DNA of 64,000 nucleotides from Scatacola_A faecigallinarum (GCA_018713605.1 DVOM01000009.1:1-64000), one strand, 5' to 3'; positions 43,139 to 52,240 are shown, counted from the stretch's first letter. Numbers and translations are program-made. Notes: generated by a model from the letters alone, not told the origin.

Positions 43139-43666
43139 TGTGACCTTGAATATATTTTTGACGTGAATATGTAATGAGAGTGAGGGAAGAACCCCTCTGC
43201 ATCGTTACCTTAAGAATTAATGCTTGGTTTGTTTATAAGCTTTAAATGCACGAAAGTCAATTGAATGTTACAGGATTTTTATGCACAGTCAAATCTTCCC
43301 ATAATATATTTTAAAAAGTTTAGTTGTTATCTGTATATCCCTGCTGCTTGTGTGGATTATTTTTTGTGCACACGATTATCCAAAAGTTAAAGGAATGTTA
43401 ATAAACTTGTTAACGAAAATTAAGCTTGGTTAACGAATCGTTAATTTTATTTTGGCTGATTCTGTAAACAGCAAAAATCAGTTTTTGTTGATAAGTGTTT
43501 TTATCAACGCCTGTGTCTAAAGTTATCCACCTGTTAGTAAAGTTGTATATTAGATTTTACTTTGCGGTGATTAATCTGTATAAATATCTCAGAAGGCTTA
43601 TTTATGCACAGCCGGACGCGGTTTTGTGCATAAGTTGGCCAAGGTTTTGAATCTGAGGATTTTTTT
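43139..43666. other. Probable chromosomal replication origin (oriC)
   Basis: A 528-base gene-free stretch between rho and coaE, the syntenic alphaproteobacterial oriC position (hemE is missing). It contains three perfect DnaA boxes TTATGCACA (43279-43287 plus, 43602-43610 plus, 43625-43633 minus; the last two face each other). Near-matches occur at 43351 (TGTGGATTA), 43376 (TTATCCAAA), 43486 (TGTTGATAA) and 43523 (TTATCCACC). It is A/T-rich, and an inverted repeat GTTGATAA-gtgttt-TTATCAAC lies at 43487-43508. Gene direction mostly switches at this point. Confidence 0.85.
43387..43444. promoter_or_regulatory. Phased TTAA array with two CtrA-type boxes
   Basis: Six TTAA elements start at 43387, 43398, 43410, 43420, 43430 and 43441 (steps of 11, 12, 10, 10, 11 bases). 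The first and last pairs have exact TTAA-N7-TTAA spacing (43387-43401 and 43430-43444), the binding site of the cell-cycle regulator CtrA, which in Caulobacter silences oriC. CtrA binding is inferred. Confidence 0.65.
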
Positions 43667-44248
43667 ATGAAACTTGTGGCTATTACCGGTTCCATAGGCT
43701 GCGGGAAAACGACGCTGGCTTCCATGGTCAGACGCCTGGGTTACTGCGTTTACGACGTAGACGGCTGGGTTCGCCGGCTTTATTTCAAAAAGGATTTTAT
43801 CCGGGTTATCGGAAAACATTTTCCCCAAGTCATCGAAGATGAAAAAGTTAACAAAAGGGCGCTGCGCAATATTGTTTTTAACGACAATGCGCGTCTGAAA
43901 GAACTTGAAGGCCTGATTCATCCCTTTTTACGCCAATATCTCAAAAAGGTTATTCATCGGCAAGCCCGCGGCGACGGTCTTTTTTTTCTGGACGTTGCCC
44001 TGCTGTTTGAAATGGGCTGGGATATTTACTGTGACTGTATTATCGTTGCCAATGTCGATTATGAAACTCAGAAGATGCGGGTAATGAAACGTGACGGCAT
44101 TACCGGCGAGGACTTTGATAAAATCAACGATATTCAGATGAGCAACCGTGACAAGATTGCTTTGGCTGATGTGGTTATTGATACCGGAAGGCCGCAGAAT
44201 CAGGTTTTTACGGATTTAATCAGCATTATAGACGGACTGGAATGTTAA
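43667..44248 (+). CDS. coaE: Dephospho-CoA kinase
   Basis: Last step of coenzyme A synthesis. The 193-residue protein begins MKLVAITGSIGCGKTTLA (Walker A) and has the DVDGWVRRL loop and the VIVANVDYETQKMRVMKRDG region. GAGGA lies eight bases before the ATG. It is the first gene right of oriC and is followed by dnaQ after one base. Confidence 0.95.
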   Translation: MKLVAITGSIGCGKTTLASMVRRLGYCVYDVDGWVRRLYFKKDFIRVIGKHFPQVIEDEKVNKRALRNIVFNDNARLKELEGLIHPFLRQYLKKVIHRQARGDGLFFLDVALLFEMGWDIYCDCIIVANVDYETQKMRVMKRDGITGEDFDKINDIQMSNRDKIALADVVIDTGRPQNQVFTDLISIIDGLEC

Positions 44249-44249
44249 T

Positions 44250-44939
44250 ATGGTAAGGGAAATTGTTTTTGATACGGAAACGACGGGTTTTAATGCCGAA
44301 GAAGGCGAACGTCTGGTTGAAATCGGTGCGGTAGAACTGATAAACCATATTCCGACCGGCAAGACGTATCATCAGTACATTAACCCGGAGAAAGAAGTTC
44401 CCGAAGAGGCATATAAGGTTCACGGCCTGTCGTATGACTTTCTGAAAGATTTTCCGACTTTTGACAAAGTGGCTGACGACTGGCTGGAGTTTATCGGCGA
44501 AGACAGCGTTTTGGTTGCGCATAACGCTCAGTTCGATATTAACTTTGTAAACTATGAACTGAAGCAGCTCGGTAAACCGACGCTGGCCTGGGACAGGGTA
44601 GTTGATACGCTGGAAATTGCCCGCAGCATGTTTCCGGGAGCCAGAAACAATCTGGATGCTTTATGTAAAAGATTTGGCGTCGACAACAGCAGCCGTACCA
44701 ATCACGGCGCTCTGCTTGATGCGGAACTGCTGGCCAAGGTTTATCTGGAGCTGATGGGCGGCGAGGAACCGACCATGGGTTTGGAAGACAAAAAGGAAAC
44801 CAAGGTGTCGGTCAGTTTTGAAAATCATGAAAACAAGATTTACCGCGAACCGAGACCTTTTGCCGCAACAGCAGAAGAGCTGGAAGCTCACAAGGCTTTT
44901 TTGGAAAGTAAGATTAAAAATGCCGTCTGGCTTTCCTGA
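44250..44939 (+). CDS. dnaQ: DNA polymerase III epsilon subunit
   Basis: The proofreading 3'-5' exonuclease of the replicase, DEDDh type: motif I FDTETTGFN, motif II HNAQFDINFV, motif III HGALLDAELL. The C-terminal part (about 175-229) is the alpha-subunit-binding tail. coaE-dnaQ next to oriC is a standard alphaproteobacterial pair. Confidence 0.95.
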   Translation: MVREIVFDTETTGFNAEEGERLVEIGAVELINHIPTGKTYHQYINPEKEVPEEAYKVHGLSYDFLKDFPTFDKVADDWLEFIGEDSVLVAHNAQFDINFVNYELKQLGKPTLAWDRVVDTLEIARSMFPGARNNLDALCKRFGVDNSSRTNHGALLDAELLAKVYLELMGGEEPTMGLEDKKETKVSVSFENHENKIYREPRPFAATAEELEAHKAFLESKIKNAVWLS

Positions 44940-44942
44940 CTT

Positions 44943-45026
44943 TTATTTGTTTCGCAGGTTAAAAAGTACGGAAACCACAATAATTTCCAATATTACAAAG
45001 CAAATTGCAGCCGTGTCGTATGCCAT
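44943..45026 (-). CDS. Putative 27-residue single-span membrane peptide
   Basis: The ATG at 45026 starts two bases after the SDR stop codon, with AAGG about seven bases upstream inside the last SDR codons. The peptide starts MAYDTAAICFVILEIIVV and is one hydrophobic helix ending in RNK, which fits an inside-positive topology. Such small proteins are often overlooked; the size alone cannot prove it is real. Confidence 0.35.
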   Translation of the reverse strand: MAYDTAAICFVILEIIVVSVLFNLRNK

Positions 45027-45028
45027 AG

Positions 45029-45790
45029 TCAGACCTTGTGCGGCAAACGGGCATAAACGAAATCGCTGACACAGTTGGGCAGTATCGACATGAACCAGGC
45101 TGCAAAACGCATCGGCCAGGGAAAAGCTATCAGTCCGACGTTTTCTTCCACTTTTTCGGCAATGATTTTGGCCGCTTTTTCGGCCGACATGAAAAAAGGC
45201 ATCGGGCAGGTATTTTGATCGGTAATGCGGGATTTGACAAAGCCCGGGCAGATGACGCTGACCTGAATGCTGAACTGTCGTAGTTCAGAACGCAGCGCTT
45301 CGCCGTAGGCTTTGACACAGGCTTTGGAGGCGCTGTAGGACGGACAGGAGGGCAGGCCGTGATAACCGGCGATGGAAGAAGTAATAACAAGGGTTTTGTG
45401 TTTATCACGGCGGTTTTTGAATATTTCGACAGCCGGAATCAGCGTGTTTAAGACACCGATAACATTGGTATTGAACGTGTTGTATATATTTTCGGGCGTT
45501 TCTTCCAGCGTAGCAACTCCGGCGTTGGCGTAAACGATGTTCAGCGGTGCGATTTCTTCACATTTCTTTATCCATGCGGCCGTATTTTGCCGGTCGGTTA
45601 CGTCCATGACTTCGGCATATACCTTGACGTTGTATCTTTCACAGGCGGTTTTAACCGTTTCGAGCCGTTCACGGTTGCGGCCGGAAATAAACAGGGTTCC
45701 GGCGCCGGTTATGGCGTAGTGTCTGGCCAGAGCTTCGCCGATGCCCGAAGATGCGCCGGTAATGAGAACGTTTGGTTTCTTTTTTGTCAT
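45029..45790 (-). CDS. Short-chain dehydrogenase/reductase
   Basis: A 253-residue SDR with nucleotide-binding TGASSGIGEAL at the start, NAG in VYANAGVA, and the catalytic Ser and YSASK in SSIAGYHGL and SYSASKACVK. Subclass is a classical SDR. The substrate is unknown. It is convergent with dnaQ. Confidence 0.85.
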   Translation of the reverse strand: MTKKKPNVLITGASSGIGEALARHYAITGAGTLFISGRNRERLETVKTACERYNVKVYAEVMDVTDRQNTAAWIKKCEEIAPLNIVYANAGVATLEETPENIYNTFNTNVIGVLNTLIPAVEIFKNRRDKHKTLVITSSIAGYHGLPSCPSYSASKACVKAYGEALRSELRQFSIQVSVICPGFVKSRITDQNTCPMPFFMSAEKAAKIIAEKVEENVGLIAFPWPMRFAAWFMSILPNCVSDFVYARLPHKV

Positions 45791-45871
45791 TTTGCCCCCG
45801 ATTGGTAAAATATTATTAAGTATTTATTATATATACTGCGGTTATTAACTTTAGGTAAAAAGGAGAACCTT

Positions 45872-46774
45872 TTGTCTGTTTCGAGTATGACCGGTTTTGC
45901 CAGAACCGACGGTGCAACCGTTTTTGAAAAAAAGCGCTGCGATTGGTTTTTTGAGCTGAAAAGCGTCAACGGCAAGTCTTTGGACGTTAAAACCAAACTG
46001 CCTTTCCGATTGGAAAGCTTGTCTATGTTCGTTAAAAACAAAGCGGCCGAATATTTTTCCCGCGGCAGTCTCAGCGTTTATCTGGAAACCGGCTTTGACG
46101 GCGAAACCGGCGTGAAAATCAATGAAGAACTGCTCAGCAAACTGGCCGAAAGAGCCGTTGCCGTTTATGAAAAATATCCCGAACAAATGAAAAAACCGTC
46201 GCCGGGCGAAATTCTGGCGGTAAAAGGCGTTGTGGAAACGGTCGACGACGAATTGAGCGAAGACGAAGAAAGCAGGCTGCTTGAAGACTTGAAGAAAGGT
46301 TTTGTCAATGCCTGCAACCGACTTTTGCAGGACAGACGGGCCGAAGGCGAAAAAATAGCCAGAGCGCTGACCGATATTTTGGATAAGATTGCCATCAGGG
46401 TCGAAAAAATTGAAATTGTGGCTGAAATTCTGCCGCAAAAGCTTAAAGAGCGCCTGAAAGGACAGATAAAGGAACTGTTGGATGCCGATTGCCAAATTTC
46501 CGAAGACAGGCTGGTTCAGGAAGTTTGCCTGTATGTGGCCCGGGCTGACATACGTGAGGAAATAGACCGTTTGAAAGCGCATGTGAAAACCGCGCGGCAG
46601 CTGTTGTCTTCAGGCGAGGCGGTGGGTCGGCGGCTTGACTTTTTGTGTCAGGAACTGAACCGCGAGGCCAATACGACCTGTTCAAAATCCTGTGACATTG
46701 AAATAACCAATCTGGGCATGGAACTGAAGACGCTTATTGAGCAGTTTCGTGAACAGGTACAAAATATGGAGTAA
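45872..46774 (+). CDS. YicC-family endoribonuclease
   Basis: A 300-residue YicC-family protein. The conserved MTGFARTDG near the start, the RGSLSVYLET strand and the C-terminal GRRLDFLCQELNREANTTCSKS are present. Members are implicated in small-RNA turnover. The start is TTG at 45872, with AGGAG about seven bases upstream, giving the family N-terminus (VSSMTGFAR). Followed closely by gmk, its usual partner. Confidence 0.92.
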   Translation: MSVSSMTGFARTDGATVFEKKRCDWFFELKSVNGKSLDVKTKLPFRLESLSMFVKNKAAEYFSRGSLSVYLETGFDGETGVKINEELLSKLAERAVAVYEKYPEQMKKPSPGEILAVKGVVETVDDELSEDEESRLLEDLKKGFVNACNRLLQDRRAEGEKIARALTDILDKIAIRVEKIEIVAEILPQKLKERLKGQIKELLDADCQISEDRLVQEVCLYVARADIREEIDRLKAHVKTARQLLSSGEAVGRRLDFLCQELNREANTTCSKSCDIEITNLGMELKTLIEQFREQVQNME

Positions 46775-46779
46775 AACCG

Positions 46780-47442
46780 ATGGATGAAATTATCAACCGT
46801 TTGAAGAAAGTCCGCCGCGGCGCGATGTTTATTATCGAAGCGCCTTCCGGAACCGGAAAAAGCGCCGTTGTCAAGGAAATACTGAAACGTGACAGCAATA
46901 TTAAGTTTTCAGTTTCTGTAACGACCCGTAAGCCGCGTGAAAATGAAGTAGACGGCGTTGACTATTACTACGTTACCAATGAGCAATACGACGAGTTTCT
47001 GGCACAGGACGCTTTTTATGAGCATGTCGAATCGCAGTACGGCGACCGTTACGGCACTTTGCGGTCGGAAGTGGACAGCTTTATCAACATCGGCCAGGAC
47101 GTGATGTTTGACATGGACTGGGCCGGCGCCCGTCAGATGCGCGAAAAAGCCGGTTCGGACGTCGTTTCGATTTATTTGCTGCCACCGTCCATCAAAGAAC
47201 TGCGCCGCCGGCTGGAAAAGCGCGGTACGGATTCTCAGGAAGTCATCAACAAACGTATGGGCATCATTATGGACAAGATAAGTCATTGGGACGAATTCGA
47301 CTATGTGATTGTCAATGTCGATCTTGAGGAAACGATTGCCAAAGTGCAAAAAATTATTTCCGGCGAAAGAATGAAAAGGGTGCGTCAGGTCGGACTGAAA
47401 GGATTTGTCAACGAACTTATCAGGGAAGCCGAGAATGGTTGA
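46780..47442 (+). CDS. gmk: Guanylate kinase
   Basis: Phosphorylates GMP to GDP. The 220-residue protein has Walker A EAPSGTGKSAVV, the GMP-binding SVTTRKPRENEVDGVDYYYV and the LID region RRRLEKRGTDS. It follows yicC by five bases and overlaps the next Nudix-like gene by eight. Confidence 0.96.
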   Translation: MDEIINRLKKVRRGAMFIIEAPSGTGKSAVVKEILKRDSNIKFSVSVTTRKPRENEVDGVDYYYVTNEQYDEFLAQDAFYEHVESQYGDRYGTLRSEVDSFINIGQDVMFDMDWAGARQMREKAGSDVVSIYLLPPSIKELRRRLEKRGTDSQEVINKRMGIIMDKISHWDEFDYVIVNVDLEETIAKVQKIISGERMKRVRQVGLKGFVNELIREAENG

Positions 47443-47938
47443 AGTCTTTTATGACCGCAGAGGAAAGGAAAAATATGCCGACGACGTCATTCCGTTTGAG
47501 CAGAAAGGATACTTTGCGATTTTGGTAAAAGACGACAGGGTTTTGGTAACCTATCCGCCACAGGTTTCGGTTCCCGAATTTCCCGGCGGTTCGGCCGGCC
47601 GGAGGGAAGATTTTCGCGGCTGCCTGTTTCGCAAGCTTTTTGAGGAAACCGGTATAGAATTTATGCTTGACGGCGGCCTCCGGAAATACGAGCAAAATGT
47701 CAATTATTTTGCCGACGATGCACGTCCGTTCGGCGAATTTTGCAAATATGACATGACTTTTATTGTTTATGACGCGTCGTCTTATGGATTTGACACGGGA
47801 AAAGAACACTGGAAAACGCCGGAAAACGGTTTGGCCGCGTGGCTTGACATCAATGATATTTTCGAGGGCAAAACCAAAATAAACTATGCGCACTGGCTTG
47901 CTTTTCAAAAGCTTTTTGCCGATAAGTGCAAGGTTTAG
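47435..47938 (+). CDS. Nudix-fold protein with a mutated Nudix box
   Basis: A 167-residue Nudix-superfamily protein (start ATG at 47435, overlapping gmk). The box runs GGSAGRREDFRGCLFRKLFEETGI; the usual RE pair reads RK, so a metal-binding Glu is missing while EE is kept. It may be weak or non-catalytic. Coupling to gmk hints at nucleotide metabolism, which is only an inference. Confidence 0.75.
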   Translation: MVEVFYDRRGKEKYADDVIPFEQKGYFAILVKDDRVLVTYPPQVSVPEFPGGSAGRREDFRGCLFRKLFEETGIEFMLDGGLRKYEQNVNYFADDARPFGEFCKYDMTFIVYDASSYGFDTGKEHWKTPENGLAAWLDINDIFEGKTKINYAHWLAFQKLFADKCKV

Positions 47939-48504
47939 TTTTTCAGGGCGTTGAGACTTTCGCGCTGTTCGCGGGTCATGGCTTTGTATACCTGCGCCGC
48001 ATTGTTATTGGCATTGGGAACATTCAGGGAGGCAGCTTTCCGGTACAGATGAAAAGCCCTGACTAAGTCTGTCTGAACCCCGATGCCGCGGGCAAACATC
48101 CATGCGAACAACTCAACAGCCTGCGGTTCGTTATCGTTGACATGTTTTTGGATTTCTTCCAACTCTACCGGCGTGACATGATTGTTTTTGACGGCAAGCA
48201 AAGTATTCTGCCATTTCAGACGCGCAGCCTTGAGCGCCGCTTCGCGTTTCAGGCGTTCGCTTTCAAGGTTGACGGCTTTCATGTCAATCGTTTTGGTTTC
48301 CGTGGGCGGCATAATCTGTTTGGCGGCTTCGTCGTCGAGAAGAAAGTCGGGCGCATTGCGGTTTTTGACAAACATAGGCAGATAGCCGCTGTTGTCTGAA
48401 CGCACCAGGTCACGATAAATTTCATCCAAACTGGTCGCGTGGGCGGGCAGGGATAAAAAAAGCAGGCTGAAAATGATAAAAAACCGCGTTTTTTTTAGTT
48501 TCAT
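47935..48504 (-). CDS. Exported Sel1-repeat-like protein
   Basis: A 189-residue protein with a signal peptide (FFIIFSLLFLSLPAHA, cleaved around residue 23). The C-terminal part contains a Sel1-type helical repeat: AVELFAWMFARGIGVQTDLVRAFHLYRKAAS. The middle is charged and probably coiled. Sel1 repeats bind other proteins; the partner is unknown. Its 3' end overlaps the convergent Nudix gene by four bases. Confidence 0.75.
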   Translation of the reverse strand: MKLKKTRFFIIFSLLFLSLPAHATSLDEIYRDLVRSDNSGYLPMFVKNRNAPDFLLDDEAAKQIMPPTETKTIDMKAVNLESERLKREAALKAARLKWQNTLLAVKNNHVTPVELEEIQKHVNDNEPQAVELFAWMFARGIGVQTDLVRAFHLYRKAASLNVPNANNNAAQVYKAMTREQRESLNALKN

Positions 48505-48602
48505 TTCTTTATTTTTAACAAATTGTCATTATTCTTATACTACTTGAGACCCGATGCTAAGAAAAGGATATTTTGGGGTTTATGAACAAATTAGAGGGCA
48601 AA

Positions 48603-49532
48603 ATGCAAAAGATATATAATTCGGTTACGGAAATGGTCGGCCGGACGCCGCTGGTTAATTTGTCACGGCTGGCGAAAAAATTTAAGGTCAAGGCCAATAT
48701 TCTGGCCAAGTGTGAATTTTACAATCCAGTTTTTTCGGTAAAGGACAGAGTTGCCCTGAAAATGATTGAAAAGGCCGAAGAGGCCGGTTTGGTCAGGGAA
48801 GACACGGTTTTTGTCGAAGCAACTTCGGGAAATACGGGTATCGGACTGGCGGCCGTCTGCGCGGCCAGAGGATATAAACTGGTGATTATCATGCCGGAAA
48901 ACATGTCGCAGGAACGAATTAAACTGATGCGCCATTTTGGTGCCGAGGTTATTTTGACGCCGGCGGAAGACGGCATGACGGGTTCAATAAACAAAGCGGA
49001 AATTCTGGCAGAGAAAAATCCGGCCGTGCTTTTGCTCAGACAATTTGAAAACGAGGCCAATCCGGATGCGCACAAATTCGGCACCAGCATTGAAATTCTG
49101 GAAGATACCGGCGGCGATGTCGATTGTCTGGTCAGCGCTGTCGGTACGGCCGGAACGGTCAGCGGCATTGCTTCGGCTCTCAGGACCTATAATCCCGAAT
49201 TGTATGTGGCGGCGGTGGAACCGGCGGCAAGTCCGGTTTTAAACGGCGGCAAAGCCGGCCCTCATAAAATTCCGGGCATCGGCGCCGGTTTTGTGCCGAA
49301 ATTTTATGACCCGAAACTGATTGACGAAGTTATCGACATTAAAGATGAAGAAGCTGCTGATATAGCCAAGGCGACAGCCCGCTGCGAAGGGCTGGCCGTC
49401 GGCGTTTCGGCCGGAGCGGCTTTGGCGGCGGCAGTCAAAATCGGCCAACGGCAGGAAATGAAAGGCAAGAATATTGTTGTTATTCTGCCTGATGCGGCGG
49501 AAAGGTATCTTTCTACCGGCCTGCTTGATTGA
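48603..49532 (+). CDS. cysK: Cysteine synthase A
   Basis: Makes cysteine from O-acetylserine and sulfide with PLP. The 309-residue protein starts MQKIYNSVTEMVGRTPLV; the PLP lysine is in NPVFSVKDRVAL, the phosphate loop in TSGNTGIGLA. The start at 48603 fits the family N-terminus and has GAGG five bases upstream; an ATG at 48582 is an alternative that would add seven residues. Confidence 0.95.
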   Translation: MQKIYNSVTEMVGRTPLVNLSRLAKKFKVKANILAKCEFYNPVFSVKDRVALKMIEKAEEAGLVREDTVFVEATSGNTGIGLAAVCAARGYKLVIIMPENMSQERIKLMRHFGAEVILTPAEDGMTGSINKAEILAEKNPAVLLLRQFENEANPDAHKFGTSIEILEDTGGDVDCLVSAVGTAGTVSGIASALRTYNPELYVAAVEPAASPVLNGGKAGPHKIPGIGAGFVPKFYDPKLIDEVIDIKDEEAADIAKATARCEGLAVGVSAGAALAAAVKIGQRQEMKGKNIVVILPDAAERYLSTGLLD

Positions 49533-49549
49533 ATTTGGGACGTTAACTG

Positions 49550-50482
49550 ATGCTTTTTGACAAAATAACCATTATCGGTATCGGGCTAATAGGTTCTTCA
49601 CTGGCCCGGGTAATCATGAAAAAAGGACTGGCGGGAAAGCTTTGCGCCTGTGACAAAAATAAGGAATATCTGGCCGAAGCCCGGGAGCTGGGCATTGTTG
49701 ACGAAATCAGCGAAGATCTGGGGAAGGCCGTCGAAAATGCCGATTTGGTTGTTTATGCAACGCCGGTTGGTGCATACGGCGAGATTACCCGACAGATCGT
49801 TCCGCATTTGAAGAAAGGCGTTATTCTTACCGATGTCGGTTCGATTAAGAAGTATTCCATTCGCGAAATAGAAGAAAACCTGCCGGAAAACGCCGATGTT
49901 GTCGTTGTGCCCGGGCATCCGGTGGCCGGTACTGAAAAATCTGGTCCGGCCAACGGCTTTGATACACTTTTCGAAGGGCGCTGGTATATTGTAACGCCGT
50001 CTTCCCGTTCGACGGAAGAAGCGGTGGCGAAAGTTTCCGAACTTTGGGCGGCGGCCAGAATGAAAGTGGACAAGATGACGCCGGAACACCATGACAAGGT
50101 TATGGCGGCGGTTTCGCATCTGCCGCATTTAATTGCTTATTCCATCGTCGGCACGGTTTCGGATTTGGAAGGTTATGAAAAACAGGAGATTATAAAATAT
50201 TCGGCTTCGGGTTTCCGCGACTTTACGCGTATTGCCGGTTCGGATCCGACGATGTGGCGCGACGTGTTTCTGAACAACAAGGAAACCATTTTGGAACTGA
50301 TTCAGCGGTTTGTCGAAGATTTAATCGCTTTGGAGAGAAATATCCGCTGGAATGAGGGTGACAAGCTGTTTGAACTGTTTTCCCGCACGCAGAAAATACG
50401 CAGGGAGGTTATTGAGGCACGGCAGGAACAGCCTGAACACGAAAAACGCCTGTTGGCTGAAATCAATAAGCTTGATAAATAA
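49550..50482 (+). CDS. tyrA: Prephenate/arogenate dehydrogenase family protein
   Basis: Oxidative decarboxylation in tyrosine synthesis. The 310-residue protein has the NAD(P)-binding IGIGLIGSSLARVI, the HPVAGTEKSGP motif and the ASGFRDFTRIAGSDP region. It lacks a chorismate mutase domain. Prephenate or arogenate cannot be told apart from sequence. Follows cysK by 17 bases. Confidence 0.93.
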   Translation: MLFDKITIIGIGLIGSSLARVIMKKGLAGKLCACDKNKEYLAEARELGIVDEISEDLGKAVENADLVVYATPVGAYGEITRQIVPHLKKGVILTDVGSIKKYSIREIEENLPENADVVVVPGHPVAGTEKSGPANGFDTLFEGRWYIVTPSSRSTEEAVAKVSELWAAARMKVDKMTPEHHDKVMAAVSHLPHLIAYSIVGTVSDLEGYEKQEIIKYSASGFRDFTRIAGSDPTMWRDVFLNNKETILELIQRFVEDLIALERNIRWNEGDKLFELFSRTQKIRREVIEARQEQPEHEKRLLAEINKLDK

Positions 50483-50531
50483 TCCGAATTTATATATTCT
50501 GACAGAAATTCAGACAACAGAAGTATAACCG

Positions 50532-51638
50532 ATGAACCCGAATGCTATTCTAGGAAAATATTTAATCAAACAGATCGTTATCAATTTTCTGGCCGTTTTG
50601 CTGATGGTTATGGGAATTGTACTGATGTTTGAAGTGATTGAGCTGCTGCGCCGCACTTCCGACCGAACCGACGTCGATGCCTGGTTTATTATGCAGATGG
50701 CGGTAACCAAGCTGCCGCGGACGCTGGAAATGGTGTTTCCCTTTGTGATGATGATTGCGGCAATGATTACTTTCTGGCGGTTGAGCAAAAGCAACGAATT
50801 TGTGATTATCCGGGCCGCCGGCGTTTCCATCTGGGGCTTTCTGACACCGGTGCTGTTTGCCGTTTTTACTGTCGGCGTTTTGAACATTACGGTCATCAAT
50901 CCGATTTCGGCGCAGATGTACGAGGCTTATGAAACGCTGGATTACCGTTTTAAGACCAAGAATCCGAAAGCCGTGCTGTTTTCGGACAAGGGATTGTGGA
51001 TAAGGGAAGCCATTGACGAGAACCGGTTTCTGGTTTTGCAGGCAAAATCGCTGCGGCAGGAAGGGAAAAACCTGCTGCTGCGTGATGTCGATATATTGGA
51101 AATGGATCGTAATTCACAGATTTTAAAAAGGGTCGAGGCTTTTGCCGCCGTTTTGGAAAACAAGGAATTTGAACTTAAGGACGTTAAAGTTTTCGAGGCC
51201 GGCAAGCCGACGCTGAATCTGAACAACGTCAAATATCAGACGACGCTGACGGCTGAAAGAATCAAAGAAAACTTTGTGGATCCGGAGGCTATTTCTTTCT
51301 GGGATTTGCCGGGAACCATAAAATTTTACGAAATGTCGGGTTTTTCGGCGCTGCGGCACCATATGCGCTATCTTACGCTGCTGGCTTCGCCTTTTATGCT
51401 CTGCGCGATGGTTCTGGTCGCGGCGGTGTTTGCGCTGCGACCGAACAACAGGCGCGGCGGCGTAATGTTTTTGATTGTCGGCGGTATTGCTACGGGTTTT
51501 ATGGTCTATTTTATGTCGCAGGTAATTTACGCTTTCGGCATCAACGGTTATATTCCGAGTTTCTTTGCCGCCTGGACACCGGCGCTGATTGCCGCTTTGA
51601 TCAGCGTTTCCATTCTGCTGCATTTGGAAGACGGTTAG
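50532..51638 (+). CDS. lptG: LPS export ABC transporter permease LptG
   Basis: Inner-membrane permease of the LptB2FG machine that extracts LPS. The 368-residue protein has about six membrane segments split by a periplasmic beta-jellyroll part (about 140-260) and the typical LPRTLEMVFPFVMMIAAMI. lptF is not adjacent, an exception to the common lptF-lptG pair. It stops directly before the PAP2 gene. Confidence 0.92.
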   Translation: MNPNAILGKYLIKQIVINFLAVLLMVMGIVLMFEVIELLRRTSDRTDVDAWFIMQMAVTKLPRTLEMVFPFVMMIAAMITFWRLSKSNEFVIIRAAGVSIWGFLTPVLFAVFTVGVLNITVINPISAQMYEAYETLDYRFKTKNPKAVLFSDKGLWIREAIDENRFLVLQAKSLRQEGKNLLLRDVDILEMDRNSQILKRVEAFAAVLENKEFELKDVKVFEAGKPTLNLNNVKYQTTLTAERIKENFVDPEAISFWDLPGTIKFYEMSGFSALRHHMRYLTLLASPFMLCAMVLVAAVFALRPNNRRGGVMFLIVGGIATGFMVYFMSQVIYAFGINGYIPSFFAAWTPALIAALISVSILLHLEDG

Positions 51639-52238
51639 ATGTCGCTTTCCGCTGCCGTCGGTTCCTGGGACATTTATGTAAGTTCGCTGTTTTATGACGG
51701 CGGACATTTTTTGCTGGAAGATAATTTTTTAGGCAATCTCATCCGCCGGGGAATTCCGGAGCTGATTGTTCTGTCCGCAGCGGTAATTTTTGCAGTCTGG
51801 CTGTATGGAAAAATAAGCTGCCGGGTTTGCGGCGGGATAGACAACAGGGTTGTTCTGCTGACTTCGGGAACCATGCTGGTTGGACCTTTTTTGATTGTGA
51901 ACGGCATTTTCAAAACGTTTTGGGGACGGGCGCGGCCGCGGGATATAGACCTTTTCGGCGGCAGCAAGGCGTTTAGTCTGCCGTTGGAAATATCAAATCA
52001 GTGCGCGTGGGACTGTTCCTTTATGTCCGGCCATACGGCGGTGGCTTTCTGGCTGTTGGCACCGGCGCTGCTGGCTCCAAAAAAGTTTCGCTCTTTCGCG
52101 GTTGCGGCTGCGTTGCTTTTTGGCGTGACAACGGCGGTTTTCCGTATAGGTCAAGGCGCACATTTCTTTTCCGACGTCGCATTTTCGGCGCTGGTCATGT
52201 GTCTGTTGATTGTTGCCGTTTACCGCCGGTTGTTTTGA
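51639..52238 (+). CDS. PAP2-family membrane phosphatase (LpxE-like)
   Basis: A 199-residue integral membrane phosphatase with the three PAP2 motifs: KTFWGRARP (KxxxxxxRP), SFMSGHTA (SGH) and FRIGQGAHFFSD (RxxxxxHxxxD). Its position one codon after lptG suggests lipid A or undecaprenyl-pyrophosphate dephosphorylation; the substrate is inferred from context. Confidence 0.85.
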   Translation: MSLSAAVGSWDIYVSSLFYDGGHFLLEDNFLGNLIRRGIPELIVLSAAVIFAVWLYGKISCRVCGGIDNRVVLLTSGTMLVGPFLIVNGIFKTFWGRARPRDIDLFGGSKAFSLPLEISNQCAWDCSFMSGHTAVAFWLLAPALLAPKKFRSFAVAAALLFGVTTAVFRIGQGAHFFSDVAFSALVMCLLIVAVYRRLF

Positions 52239-52240
52239 TT

